Assembly: GCA_945860225.1 (NCBI GenBank)
Contig: CAMAPT010000008.1
Span: forward strand, 1-64,000
Length of the DNA: 64,000 bases
Direction: 5' to 3'
Source: Chitinophaga pinensis
Lineage (GTDB): Bacteria > Bacteroidota > Bacteroidia > B-17B0 > Aurantibacillaceae
Shown: positions 18,092-27,079 of the stretch, in pieces
Layout: the number at the start of each line of letters is the position of its first letter
Position numbering within the stretch: the first letter of the stretch is position 1
The notes under the pieces: model-generated
Database searches by the model: none
The model's input: only the letters and a program-made list of their open reading frames with translations
Told to the model about the DNA's origin: nothing
Made by a program: the position numbers and the translations under genes

Positions 18092-18868
18092 TTGGCATCA
18101 CCTGTAAAAGCAAAAAAACACTTAGGGCAACATTTTTTAACAGATTTAAATATTGCACAAAAAATAGTTAAAGCCTTACCAGAAGATGATTCACCAATAT
18201 TAGAAATTGGACCCGGAACAGGTGTATTGACTCAATATTTGATTGAAAAAAACAATTTTACGGCTTTTGATATTGATACTGAATCAATAGAATTTTTAAA
18301 ACAAAAATATCCTCAGCATACAGATAAAATTCAATTCCAAGATTTTTTAGAAGCCGATTTAAACCCATTAGCTAATCAGGGAGCATTTAAGGTTATCGGA
18401 AATTTTCCGTACAATATTTCTACTCAAATTATGTTCAAAGTTCTCGAACATCGCCATCAAATTTCGTCTTTAGTAGGAATGTTTCAGAAAGAAGTGGCCG
18501 TAAGAATAGCAGAAAAACCTGGATCAAAAGCTTACGGTATATTAAGTGTATTGCTTCAGGCATTTTATAAAATAGATTATTTATTTACGGTACACGAAAA
18601 CGTGTTTAACCCTCCTCCAAAAGTAAAATCTGCCGTTATCCGATTAACCCGTAATACAACTTCGCAACTTAATTGTAATGAAGATTTGTTTTTTAAAGTG
18701 ATAAAAGCATCTTTTAATCAGCGTCGTAAAACGATTCGTAATTCGGTTAAATCATTATCCGGAAATCATGTAATAAATTCTATATACTTAGATAAAAGAC
18801 CTGAACAACTGTCGGTAAAAGAATTTGTAGAATTAACTAATTCTATAGAAAACTCGATAAAACCATAG
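18092..18868 (+). CDS. rsmA: 16S rRNA dimethyladenosine transferase (KsgA)
   Basis: Dimethylates two adjacent adenosines near the 3' end of 16S rRNA. The 258-residue product has KKHLGQHFL at the N terminus, the SAM-binding ILEIGPGTGVLT, the catalytic NFPYNIS motif and the C-terminal FNQRRKTIRNS. The frame is open to a TTG at 17996, but a promoter element lies inside that extension. The TTG at 18092 gives the family's standard N terminus and length. Confidence 0.93.
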   Translation: MASPVKAKKHLGQHFLTDLNIAQKIVKALPEDDSPILEIGPGTGVLTQYLIEKNNFTAFDIDTESIEFLKQKYPQHTDKIQFQDFLEADLNPLANQGAFKVIGNFPYNISTQIMFKVLEHRHQISSLVGMFQKEVAVRIAEKPGSKAYGILSVLLQAFYKIDYLFTVHENVFNPPPKVKSAVIRLTRNTTSQLNCNEDLFFKVIKASFNQRRKTIRNSVKSLSGNHVINSIYLDKRPEQLSVKEFVELTNSIENSIKP

Positions 18869-18935
18869 CTAAATGCTCGAGTATCGGTATTGAAATTTTA
18901 GTTTAGTTTCTGATTCGTATAAACCAATCGCCATT

Positions 18936-19532
18936 ATGCAACAAAGCTTCTTGATCTTATTTATGATGCTGAATTTTTTGATGAATTCACAGCAAAACAC
19001 TAATCTGGCGTTTTCAAAAAGTTATTCGTTCGAATACGAGGCTCAATATAACAAAGCCATTTCAGCTTTAACAGACACACATACCGATTCTTATCAAATT
19101 AATTTACGATTGGGTTGGTTGCATTATCTTAATAAAGACTACATAAAGTCCGAACAAGCATACAAAAAAGCTATCAGCTCCGAACCAAATTCTATTGAGG
19201 CGCGTTTTGGATTGGTTTTACCTCTATCTGCCGCAGGTAATTGGAATAATGTACTCGCCAACTACTTAGAAATTGTAAAACTAGATCCCAACAACTCTAT
19301 CGCCAATTACAGAATTGCGGGTATTTATTTTGCCAGAAAAGATTATGCCAACGCCATTAGCTACCTAAAAAAGGTACTTAAATTGTACCCTTTTGATTAT
19401 GATAGCAATTTACTTTTTGGAAAAATATTATTACAGCAAACTAAAAACACGGAGGCGAAAAAATATTTTATAAAAGCATTGGAATACAATCCACAATCTG
19501 AAGAGGCAATTTCAGCCTTAAAGAAATTGTAA
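18936..19532 (+). CDS. Secreted tetratricopeptide-repeat protein
   Basis: A 198-residue protein with a hydrophobic N-terminal signal segment and about four TPR units covering the rest (for example RLGWLHYLNKDYIKSEQAY and YFARKDYANAISYLKKV). TPRs mediate protein contacts, and no enzymatic motif is seen. It ends 7 nt before the GTG start of a hybrid histidine kinase, so the two are probably co-expressed. The TPR protein may be an envelope partner of that sensor (inference). Confidence 0.75.
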   Translation: MQQSFLILFMMLNFLMNSQQNTNLAFSKSYSFEYEAQYNKAISALTDTHTDSYQINLRLGWLHYLNKDYIKSEQAYKKAISSEPNSIEARFGLVLPLSAAGNWNNVLANYLEIVKLDPNNSIANYRIAGIYFARKDYANAISYLKKVLKLYPFDYDSNLLFGKILLQQTKNTEAKKYFIKALEYNPQSEEAISALKKL

Positions 19533-19539
19533 AAATGCC

Positions 19540-21765
19540 GTGAATCGCCAAATTAAAACATACACAAAAACAATTATTGTTATCAGTTCTTTGATAAGTA
19601 TTGGCTTGGTATTATTTATCGCTTTCAGTGCCAATTACTATATTTCCAAAATGTCATCCAATAATACTGCATTATACAATGCGTATCATGTATCGGAATT
19701 GATGAAGACTTTCAAAAACAATATAAACATATTAGACAACAAGCAACGTGGTTATCTGATTACAGGAGATGGAAAATTACTTGAAGCCTTTAAACAGAAA
19801 GAAACAGAAACCAAAACATGCTTAAAAAGTATGGAGATGTATTTTTTAGATAAACCAGAAGCTAAAGAATTTAATCACCTCAAAAATTTAACCTATCAAA
19901 AATTACTAGAAGTAAAAGATATTGGTTCTTACGAGACATGGAGTCATATCACTCAAATTCAAGAAAATGGTATAAAAACCATGCATAACATTAATCAAAG
20001 TATAGATACAATAAACTATAGTTTGAATCAATCCACGAAAGTATTGCTTGACAATAGTATCAAATCCGTTCAAATTTCTAAAAAGTGGAGTTATTTAGAA
20101 ATTGTGCTTGGGATACTAACGGCATTGGCGGCTGTTATTATTTTAATTCATGATATTAATACACGAAATCGACTTCAACAAGACCTCCGAATCGCTAAAA
20201 AACGCGCTGATGATAATGCCAGTTTTAAAGAACAATTTTTAGCAAATATGAGTCATGAAATACGAACACCATTAAATGCTGTTTTAGGTTTTTCTGATTT
20301 ATTAGAAAAAACACATTTAAATACAACACAAATAAATTATCTCGAAGCAATAAAATCAAGTAGTTCCAATTTGCTAAATATCATCAATGATATTTTAGAC
20401 TTTTCAAAAATAGAAGCAGGTCAATTAAATATTGAACAGATTCCTTTTAATACATTAGAGTTATTAAACTCTATTAAACTCATTTTTGAACAAAAAGCAA
20501 TTTCTAAAGGCGTTGCATTTCAACTGCACATTGAAAATCATTTTCCTGAATGGTTATCCGGAGATCCAACACGACTAAATCAAATATTAACAAATGTTAT
20601 TTCGAATGCTATTAAATTTACCCATCATGGAACGGTAAGTTTAATTTGCCAAGCTCAAGAAACAACCCAAAACACTGTACTCGTAACCTTTACCATTAAA
20701 GATACAGGGATTGGTATTTCTGCCGATAGATTAACTACTATTTTTGAACGTTTTACTCAAGGAGACTTAGAAACCACGCGTAAATATGGGGGAAGTGGTT
20801 TGGGACTTGCCATTGTAAAACAATTAGTAAATATTCAAGGCGGAAAAATTACCCTAACTAGTAAAGAAAACAAAGGAACAGAATTTGTAATAAGCATGAA
20901 TTATCATATTTGTGATTCTACGCCATCTTTCTCTTCTCAACTCCATCATCAACCATTTAAAATAGCTTCGTCTCATCCGTTCAAAGTTTTATTGGTAGAA
21001 GATAATGAACTTAACCAAAAACTTGCCTCTACCTATTTAAAGGGTTTTGGATTAGAGGTAGATTTAGCTGAAAATGGGCAGATAGCGATTGATTCATTAC
21101 AACATAAAACGTATGATGTAATCATTATGGATATTCAAATGCCTATTTTTGATGGCTATCAAACTTCAGAAAAAATTCGGAAAAAGTTACACTTAACCTT
21201 ACCTATAATTGGCATGACCGCTAATATTATGCCCGACGCACTTAGCAAATGTTTAAAATATGGCATGAATGATTACATCACTAAACCATTCCGGGAATTT
21301 GAACTATATAACATCGTCAAAAAATACGTATTTCAATCAAATCATGTAAATAAATATGATGACAAAAAGATTTCTTTATCAGAAAAAAAAACGACTGATA
21401 AATTTATCAATAAAACACATCTACTCGATTTATCAAGAGGAAACAAGGCTTTTACAATAGAAATTATTGAATTATTCTTAAAACAAACGCCCGAGCAATT
21501 GGATGCTATTGAAACTGCAATTATTCGAAATGACTACAAAGTCATTCAAGCTTTATCTCATAAATTAAAAACTTCTGTTGGATTTATGTCAGTGCATAGC
21601 TTGTTAGAAAAATTAACATCTATGGAAACGATGGCATTGCAAAATGAAGCAATAACAGATATTCAATCGTTGTTCAATGAAATCAAATCAATTTCTCAAT
21701 CCGCCTTGCTTGAATTAAAAAATTTTTCAGATTCTTTGGAAAACAAGACTGACGACTTGATATAA
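19540..21765 (+). CDS. Hybrid sensor histidine kinase with REC and HPt domains
   Basis: A 741-residue membrane sensor with a complete phosphorelay in one chain. Order: TM1 (about 10-33), an extracytoplasmic CHASE3-like domain (about 40-180, with QRGYLITGDGKLLEAF), TM2 (about 186-204), HisKA with phosphorylated His239 (MSHEIRTPLNA), HATPase (DTGIGIS, GGSGLGLAIV), a receiver with Asp531 (IIMDIQMP) and Lys in ITKPF, and a C-terminal HPt domain with His674 (LSHKLKTS). The start is GTG. No separate response regulator is nearby, so the output protein is unknown. Confidence 0.92.
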   Translation: MNRQIKTYTKTIIVISSLISIGLVLFIAFSANYYISKMSSNNTALYNAYHVSELMKTFKNNINILDNKQRGYLITGDGKLLEAFKQKETETKTCLKSMEMYFLDKPEAKEFNHLKNLTYQKLLEVKDIGSYETWSHITQIQENGIKTMHNINQSIDTINYSLNQSTKVLLDNSIKSVQISKKWSYLEIVLGILTALAAVIILIHDINTRNRLQQDLRIAKKRADDNASFKEQFLANMSHEIRTPLNAVLGFSDLLEKTHLNTTQINYLEAIKSSSSNLLNIINDILDFSKIEAGQLNIEQIPFNTLELLNSIKLIFEQKAISKGVAFQLHIENHFPEWLSGDPTRLNQILTNVISNAIKFTHHGTVSLICQAQETTQNTVLVTFTIKDTGIGISADRLTTIFERFTQGDLETTRKYGGSGLGLAIVKQLVNIQGGKITLTSKENKGTEFVISMNYHICDSTPSFSSQLHHQPFKIASSHPFKVLLVEDNELNQKLASTYLKGFGLEVDLAENGQIAIDSLQHKTYDVIIMDIQMPIFDGYQTSEKIRKKLHLTLPIIGMTANIMPDALSKCLKYGMNDYITKPFREFELYNIVKKYVFQSNHVNKYDDKKISLSEKKTTDKFINKTHLLDLSRGNKAFTIEIIELFLKQTPEQLDAIETAIIRNDYKVIQALSHKLKTSVGFMSVHSLLEKLTSMETMALQNEAITDIQSLFNEIKSISQSALLELKNFSDSLENKTDDLI

Positions 21766-21806
21766 GAAGTAAACAGCTTATTGTATCTCATTTATCCTTT
21801 ACTAAA

Positions 21807-22805
21807 TTAATTATAAATCTTAGGATAAGTATCAAATAACATTTCTAATGTTTGAGGAATATGATTGGATAAAACTTGAGGATGATTATTCTTATCATGA
21901 TACCAAGTTTCTATAATTTCATTAAAATCATCGCCTACATCTTCCAATACTTTGACTCCCATTTTACTTAAAGCAGCCGCATTACATTGTTGTTCGTAAT
22001 GATTTTTAATGGGGATGCTAATCAGTTTTTTCTCTAAAAATAAAGCTTCAGATGGGGTTTCAAAACCACCGCCGGTAATAAGACCGTGACTATTAATTAA
22101 ACTTTTATTAAATAAATCTTGATTAATGGGAAAATAAGTAATGTTTTCCTCTATGCGAATAGATTCTGTGCCTTCTAAAAACCATTGAAATTGGATATGT
22201 TTTAATTTAGCGAATGTGCTCTGTAAACAATGTTTTTGAAAAGATGGTAAATAAACCGTAATATGCCCAAGATTTTTTCTTTCGGCGCGTATGAACTCTT
22301 CTTTAATAACGGGAGGAACAATAAACGAGTCGTAAGACTGAAAATGAAAGCCGATGTAATTAGTGGCGCGTGCGTAATGTTTTAAGATAGATTCACCCAC
22401 GATGCTTTTCTTTTCGGGGCGTGGGGTAGCATCTGATTGAAAACTGGCTTGATGCCCTAACTGAACCGAAGGAAGTTTTTTGAGCTTACAAGCCAATGCA
22501 GTCACAAAATCAAAATCATTGATGATAACATCGTATTTTTCGAGAGGCAGGGCATTGGCATCTTTAAACATCATAAAAGGTTTAATGTTTTTTAATACAT
22601 CCGCATAATTCAACCCGCCACATTTTCCGTAATGCAAACTACATCCCTTACTGCGGTATTTGATAGGGATAGAATGATTTAAATTCGAATTGTTGCCACT
22701 TAAGAAAAAATCTACTTCCCCAAATTCTTTTAAGTAAGGATAAAGTTGCTGCGCGCGGCTTATATGACCATTTCCGGTTGCTTGAACGGCATAAAATATT
22801 TTCAT
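21807..22805 (-). CDS. Glycosyltransferase (GT28/MurG-like fold)
   Basis: A 332-residue GT-B glycosyltransferase related to MurG/UGT-type enzymes. It opens with IFYAVQATGNGHISRAQQL (the GxGHxxR loop) and has a donor-binding GLITGGGFETPSEAL segment toward the C terminus. No signal peptide. The substrate is unknown; lipid or cell-wall glycosylation is likely. The ATG at 22805 is chosen because the conserved start begins there. It lies downstream of the LpxH-like phosphoesterase gene in the same direction. Confidence 0.82.
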   Translation of the reverse strand: MKIFYAVQATGNGHISRAQQLYPYLKEFGEVDFFLSGNNSNLNHSIPIKYRSKGCSLHYGKCGGLNYADVLKNIKPFMMFKDANALPLEKYDVIINDFDFVTALACKLKKLPSVQLGHQASFQSDATPRPEKKSIVGESILKHYARATNYIGFHFQSYDSFIVPPVIKEEFIRAERKNLGHITVYLPSFQKHCLQSTFAKLKHIQFQWFLEGTESIRIEENITYFPINQDLFNKSLINSHGLITGGGFETPSEALFLEKKLISIPIKNHYEQQCNAAALSKMGVKVLEDVGDDFNEIIETWYHDKNNHPQVLSNHIPQTLEMLFDTYPKIYN

Positions 22806-22878
22806 TGAAACGAGTTTTATAAAAGCATACACTGTATGAAACAGGTACCCTAAAAATTTATTAAAGAATAAGTACTTA

Positions 22879-23697
22879 TTAAGAAGCTAATATTTTCATC
22901 ACAATATTTTCTTGTTGAAATTTCTCTTGTGGATGAACGAGATTTATATAAGATTGATCATAATGAAAAATAGTCCATTTTCCTTCATGATATTCTAGTG
23001 AAGTAAGATTTTCAATCCAATCACCACTATTCATATAGGTAACTGACCCTTTATCATTTTTAATGGTTTTTATTTTCGGCATGTGAATATGCCCACATAT
23101 CACATAATCATACTCTTTTTCAATGGCAATTTCAGCGGCAGTGCTTTCAAAATCACTTACAAAGGCTACTGCTTTTTTTACGCCATCTTTCACCATTTTT
23201 GAAATACTGAGTTTTTCTTTTCCTACAAGTTGTAGTAACCAATTAATAAATCTATTAATCAATATTAAAAAATCATATCCTTTACCACCTAATTTTGCGA
23301 GTAATTTTGCATACCCCTTAGTACTCGAATCAAAGACATCTCCATGAAATATCCACATTTTCTTTCCGTCTATATCTAATAATAATTTATCTACTATTTC
23401 AAGATTACCCAATTGTAAATCTGAATATTTGCGTAACATTTCATCATGATTTCCGGTAACATAGTAAACCTGCGTGCCATTGCTGGCCATCTTCATTATT
23501 TGCCTAATAACATCCATGTGAGACGATGGAAAATAGGATTTACTAAAATTCCACATATCAATGATGTCGCCATTGAGTATTAGTTTGTTGGGATTAACGG
23601 TTTTTAAATAATGTAACAGCTCTTTGGCATGACAACCGTATGTGCCTAAATGCACATCACTAATAACCAAAAGCTCCAAATTTCTTTGAGAATTCAT
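22879..23697 (-). CDS. Metallophosphoesterase, UDP-2,3-diacylglucosamine diphosphatase-like
   Basis: A 272-residue calcineurin-like phosphoesterase: ISDVHLGTYG, NGDIIDMWNF, VTGNHDEML, FHGDVFD and CGHIHMPK are the metal-ligand blocks in normal order. It resembles the LpxH/YbbF group, which removes UMP from UDP-diacylglucosamine in lipid A synthesis, though several members act on other pyrophosphates. A -7 element lies just upstream. The following gene is a glycosyltransferase, consistent with an envelope-lipid role. Confidence 0.8.
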   Translation of the reverse strand: MNSQRNLELLVISDVHLGTYGCHAKELLHYLKTVNPNKLILNGDIIDMWNFSKSYFPSSHMDVIRQIMKMASNGTQVYYVTGNHDEMLRKYSDLQLGNLEIVDKLLLDIDGKKMWIFHGDVFDSSTKGYAKLLAKLGGKGYDFLILINRFINWLLQLVGKEKLSISKMVKDGVKKAVAFVSDFESTAAEIAIEKEYDYVICGHIHMPKIKTIKNDKGSVTYMNSGDWIENLTSLEYHEGKWTIFHYDQSYINLVHPQEKFQQENIVMKILAS

Positions 23698-23711
23698 TCT
23701 TTTTTTGATTT

Positions 23712-23719
23712 CAAAACTA
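23712..23719 (-). promoter_or_regulatory. -7 promoter element of the metallophosphoesterase gene
   Basis: Minus strand TAGTTTTG (TAnnTTTG), ending 14 nt before the ATG. Confidence 0.45.
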
Positions 23720-23850
23720 TGCCAGGTATATTACCTTATTGTGTCGCATATATTAAAAAACCAATAAGTAATTAATAAGATTAGCTTATTGTAACAAATA
23801 AAATAGCGAAAGAAATAAAAACTAAAAATCAATTGAATCAAACAAAGTCA

Positions 23851-24264
23851 CTAGCTTAATGCAAGAGCATCTAACTTCATTTGTTTAATCATACTTACCA
23901 AGCCATTGGCCCGGGTGGGAGATAAATGCTCGGTTAATCCAATTTTATTAATGAAATCTAAATTAGCATGCATAATATCTTGAGGATGCTGATGAGACAA
24001 CACGCGTATCATAAGCGCAACCATGCCTTTCGTAATAATGGCATCACTATCAGCTGTATAAATTATTTTATCTGCTCTTTTTTCAGAATGAAGCCATACC
24101 CTGCTTTGACAGCCTTTGATGATTTTATCTTCTGTTTTAAATTGATCGTCAATTTTAGGAAGTGATTTACCTAATTCAATTAAATGTTCATATTTTCCTT
24201 CCCAGTCATCACCAAATAACTCAAACTCCTCTATAATTTCGTTTTCAATATCTTCAATAGTCAT
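23851..24264 (-). CDS. sufE: SufE family Fe-S cluster assembly protein
   Basis: A 137-residue sulfur-acceptor protein that takes persulfide from the cysteine desulfurase SufS. The active Cys lies in KGCQSRVWL, followed by the conserved SDAIITKGMVALMI stretch and the HLSPTRANG loop. Transcribed alone, with a -7 element only 4 nt before the ATG. No other suf gene is adjacent. Confidence 0.92.
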   Translation of the reverse strand: MTIEDIENEIIEEFELFGDDWEGKYEHLIELGKSLPKIDDQFKTEDKIIKGCQSRVWLHSEKRADKIIYTADSDAIITKGMVALMIRVLSHQHPQDIMHANLDFINKIGLTEHLSPTRANGLVSMIKQMKLDALALS

Positions 24265-24268
24265 AGGT

Positions 24269-24276
24269 CAAAAATA
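24269..24276 (-). promoter_or_regulatory. -7 promoter element of sufE
   Basis: Minus strand TATTTTTG (TAnnTTTG), ending 4 nt before the ATG. This predicts transcription start at the start codon (leaderless mRNA). Confidence 0.55.
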
Positions 24277-24387
24277 CAATCAATTTTCAGAATCAACCAC
24301 CTGTTTTTTAATTTTTTAACCCACTTTGTGCATTCAAAAATAAAATCCTTTGAATGAACTTTTTTTTATTTACTTTGTATGTAATAC

Positions 24388-25482
24388 GTGGAAATACACT
24401 CCCTACATACATGGATAACTAAACCCGAAGAACCGCTTATTATTGCAGGGCCATGTGGTGCCGAATCAGAAGTTCAGGTATTACAAACAGCTAAAGAACT
24501 TTCTGAAATAAAAAGTTTGAAATTATTTCGTGCCGGCATCTGGAAACCCCGCACACGTCCCAATTCTTTTGAGGGAGTTGGAGAAAAGGGCTTAGTTTGG
24601 CTTAATCAAGTACAGAAAGCATTTAACTTAAAAACCACCGTAGAAGTTGCCAACGCACAACATACCGAATTGGCCCTTAAATATGGGGTTGATGTTTTAT
24701 GGATAGGGGCTCGCACTACGGGTAATCCCTTCAGTGTTCAAGAAATTGCAGATGTTTTAAAGGGTGTAGATATTCCGGTGTTTATTAAAAATCCAATACA
24801 CACCGATTTACAATTATGGTTAGGGGCATTTGAGCGTTTTTCAAATTCGGGAATTAAAAAAATGGTGGCTATTCACCGTGGATTTCATTATGCCGGTAAA
24901 ACAAAATACCGAAATAAACCCATGTGGGAATTACCCATCGAATTAAAAACCTTGTTACCTCAATTACCTATTATATGTGACCCTAGTCATATTTGTGGAA
25001 ATAGAGAAATGATTGCCGATGTGGCTCAAAAAGCACTTGATTTGGGCATGAACGGATTGATGATAGAATCTCACATCAACCCTGCCGAAGCATTAAGTGA
25101 TGGTCAACAACAACTAACCCCTTCCGCTTTAAAAGAATTATTAGCTCACTTAACTTACCGCCGTTCTTCTTCATCTAAACCAGAATGCCTCGATCGTTTG
25201 AGTGAATTTAGAAAGATGATTGACGAAGTTGATGATGAATTGTTGACTATCTTAAAGAAAAGAATGTCCATAATTGAACAAATAGGACACTACAAAGAAG
25301 AGCAAGGGATTACTATTTTTCAATTAGAACGCTGGCAAGAGATATTACGCACCCGTTCTCAGTGGGCCGAAAATTTGGGTATTCCTAAAATATATGCTGA
25401 AAAGCTTTGTTTATTACTGCACGATGAATCTATTCGCATTCAAACCGAAATAATGAATAAAACAAAGTTGCCTAATATTTAG
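24388..25482 (+). CDS. Bifunctional DAHP synthase / chorismate mutase
   Basis: Residues 1-260 are a class I (KDPG-like) 3-deoxy-7-phosphoheptulonate synthase, seen in IIAGPCGAESE, FRAGIWKPRTRPNSFEG, WIGARTTGNPF and CDPSHICGNRE. Residues ~275-360 are an AroQ chorismate mutase (FRKMIDEVDDELLTILKKR). The fusion commits carbon to aromatic amino acids and directs chorismate to prephenate; the mutase part usually mediates feedback. The start is a GTG at 24388. Similar fusions are normal in Bacteroidota. Confidence 0.94.
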   Translation: MEIHSLHTWITKPEEPLIIAGPCGAESEVQVLQTAKELSEIKSLKLFRAGIWKPRTRPNSFEGVGEKGLVWLNQVQKAFNLKTTVEVANAQHTELALKYGVDVLWIGARTTGNPFSVQEIADVLKGVDIPVFIKNPIHTDLQLWLGAFERFSNSGIKKMVAIHRGFHYAGKTKYRNKPMWELPIELKTLLPQLPIICDPSHICGNREMIADVAQKALDLGMNGLMIESHINPAEALSDGQQQLTPSALKELLAHLTYRRSSSSKPECLDRLSEFRKMIDEVDDELLTILKKRMSIIEQIGHYKEEQGITIFQLERWQEILRTRSQWAENLGIPKIYAEKLCLLLHDESIRIQTEIMNKTKLPNI

Positions 25483-25581
25483 CGCTATTTTCTTTTTGTT
25501 TATTTCCTTTAACATTCCTAATTTATTATAATAAAAAACGTAACGTTTTTGATACTTTCTGAAAAACAAATACTTTTATAA

Positions 25582-25662
25582 ACCGCTTCAAACAATTGAA
25601 AATCCAACATAAATTAGTTGCCTAAACCAATGGGTTGTGGCGAATTTATAGGAGTTAGCGGT
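25582..25662. repeat. Imperfect palindrome ending in GTTAGCGGT (attC-like repeat, upstream copy)
   Basis: Nested pairs are seen: ACCGCT (25582) with AGCGGT (25657), ATAAATT (25609) with AATTTAT (25643), GCC with GGC, and AAACC (25624) with GGGTT (25632) around a 3-nt loop. The right half, read on the minus strand (ACCGCTAAC, then CCTATAAATT), matches 26422-26448 in opposite orientation. The arms are unequal (21 versus 7 nt between the outer pairs), so this is not a canonical attC. Confidence 0.5.
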
Positions 25663-25721
25663 CATTGTAAATAGACCAAAGTAAAATTGAACAAACAGAA
25701 TATTAATATTAAGAGAGACAA

Positions 25722-26414
25722 ATGAAAAAAATAGGATTCACTTTTATAATGCTTTTAATAATGTGTTTCATTGGTAAAGCACAGACAACAAGATATTTTG
25801 AATTTTCGCAAACCTGTGGACATGGAAACTGGCAGGACACAACATTTATAGCTTCTACCTCTAATCAGATAGTAATAGACTCAGTTCTTGCTAACTTGGC
25901 CAGACCATTAAACCAGAGAAACTTTATTAACGGACCAATTGATTATGGCAATGGAGGACACAATCACAATGCAAATCATTGGTTTTTATGGCATTTTATT
26001 CCTAATCAATGGAACCTTGCAGAATTGGCAATAGAACTTTGTGATGGTTGTCCTTATACAGATGTTGACGCAGATACAGCTTATTGGGTCGGAACTGTTG
26101 GTCAATTTTGCCCTTGGTCTGGTCGTCCGGTCAGAGAAGTATCAAACCCTTTAGGAATTAACGACCCGATTTTTGAAAAAGAAATTTTACTTTATCCAAA
26201 CCCAGCCAAGGACGAATTAAATTTAAAATGGAATAATTTAAATAATATTTCTGTCACAATATTTGATTCAATAGGACAAGAATTATCAACTTTTATTCTT
26301 TCAAAAGACAAGAACATTATTGACATATCAGAACTACAGAAAGGACTTTACTTTCTGAAAATTATTGACGGAAATAAAACAGGAATAAAAAAATTAATTA
26401 TTGATGGGAAATAA
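25722..26414 (+). CDS. Secreted protein with type IX secretion sorting domain
   Basis: A 230-residue exported protein: signal peptide (about 1-20, ending GKAQ), a ~120-residue N-terminal domain with paired cysteines that I do not recognise, and a T9SS type A C-terminal domain (about 155-230). The sorting domain shows LYPNPAKDELNL, ISELQKGLYFLKI and a terminal KKLIIDGK. It would cross the outer membrane through the type IX system and be cleaved or anchored. The gene is bounded by inverted copies of one repeat, suggesting mobility as a unit (inference). Confidence 0.8.
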   Translation: MKKIGFTFIMLLIMCFIGKAQTTRYFEFSQTCGHGNWQDTTFIASTSNQIVIDSVLANLARPLNQRNFINGPIDYGNGGHNHNANHWFLWHFIPNQWNLAELAIELCDGCPYTDVDADTAYWVGTVGQFCPWSGRPVREVSNPLGINDPIFEKEILLYPNPAKDELNLKWNNLNNISVTIFDSIGQELSTFILSKDKNIIDISELQKGLYFLKIIDGNKTGIKKLIIDGK

Positions 26415-26421
26415 ACAACGA

Positions 26422-26448
26422 ACCGCTAACAGCACCTACTATAAATTG
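26422..26448. repeat. ACCGCTAAC repeat (downstream copy, inverted)
   Basis: ACCGCTAAC followed after about 10 nt by ATAAATT, the reverse complement of the core at 25643-25662. It begins 8 nt after the stop codon of the T9SS gene. No matching GTTAGCGGT follows within 250 nt, so if this was a palindrome its second arm is lost. Confidence 0.55.
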
Positions 26449-26735
26449 GAGCAACAATGCTTAATTAAAGAATTAGAAAATAAATAATCGAAATTTGATT
26501 CTTGCGAATTTTGCAGAAAAAAAATCATCTTCTCTTTCGAACTCGTTGAATTCGAAGTTTTCAAAATTTTTTAAGTGTTAAGCTTCTAGAACAAGAAAGG
26601 AAAGATGAACCGCTTGTCTTAATTTGTAAGATCATTACATTAATTAGACAAGTTACCGATGGCTTAAAAATAAAAGACAAAATCATTACCTACCAACGTC
26701 ATTTAAAAAAGACAACTATTCCGTTACATGTTAGC
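26449..26735. other. Gap with a possible gene relic
   Basis: No intact gene is seen. A plus-strand frame at about 26607-26723 translates to an uninterrupted helical stretch beginning EPLVLICKIITLIRQ, without a start codon; it may be a fragment of a lost gene. The segment ends in GTTAGC directly before the next small ORF. Confidence 0.35.
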
Positions 26736-26942
26736 ATGAAAATAAAAATGAAAACGGAAATATTCAAGGTCAGACGAGCAGGAATCCTTGGGTCAGACTT
26801 TATTCATTTAACTCATTATCTCATTGATCATGATAAAGAAATACCGATTTTCACATTTCATTTGGATAACTTACATTCGGATAAAGCAAAAAAATTAGGT
26901 AACGAACTAACAAGAATAATTAATGATAAATTACAACAGTAG
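26736..26942 (+). CDS. Small hypothetical protein
   Basis: A 68-residue ORF (starting MKIKMKTEIFKVRR) with no signal peptide or membrane segment and no family that I recognise. It has mixed alpha/beta character with several His and Lys. Its ATG follows a GTTAGC core (26730-26735) immediately, the same hexamer as in the repeat upstream of the T9SS gene. It could be a short cassette-like gene, but the coding status is uncertain. Confidence 0.45.
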   Translation: MKIKMKTEIFKVRRAGILGSDFIHLTHYLIDHDKEIPIFTFHLDNLHSDKAKKLGNELTRIINDKLQQ

Positions 26943-27079
26943 CTCTCTAAGAAAACAAGCAGCAAAATAGCTTAACAATATTTAGTGCAGTAAAAAACAA
27001 AAAAACGTTGTTTCTCTACAGTATAAGAAGGTGATATACAAAGGCTTCCTATAGACCCATTTATGCACAATACACCCCT

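Noticed and set aside
25582-25662. Canonical integron attC site with a nearby integrase
   Set aside because: No integron integrase is present, and the core GTTAGCG departs from GTTRRRY. It is kept only as an attC-like repeat.
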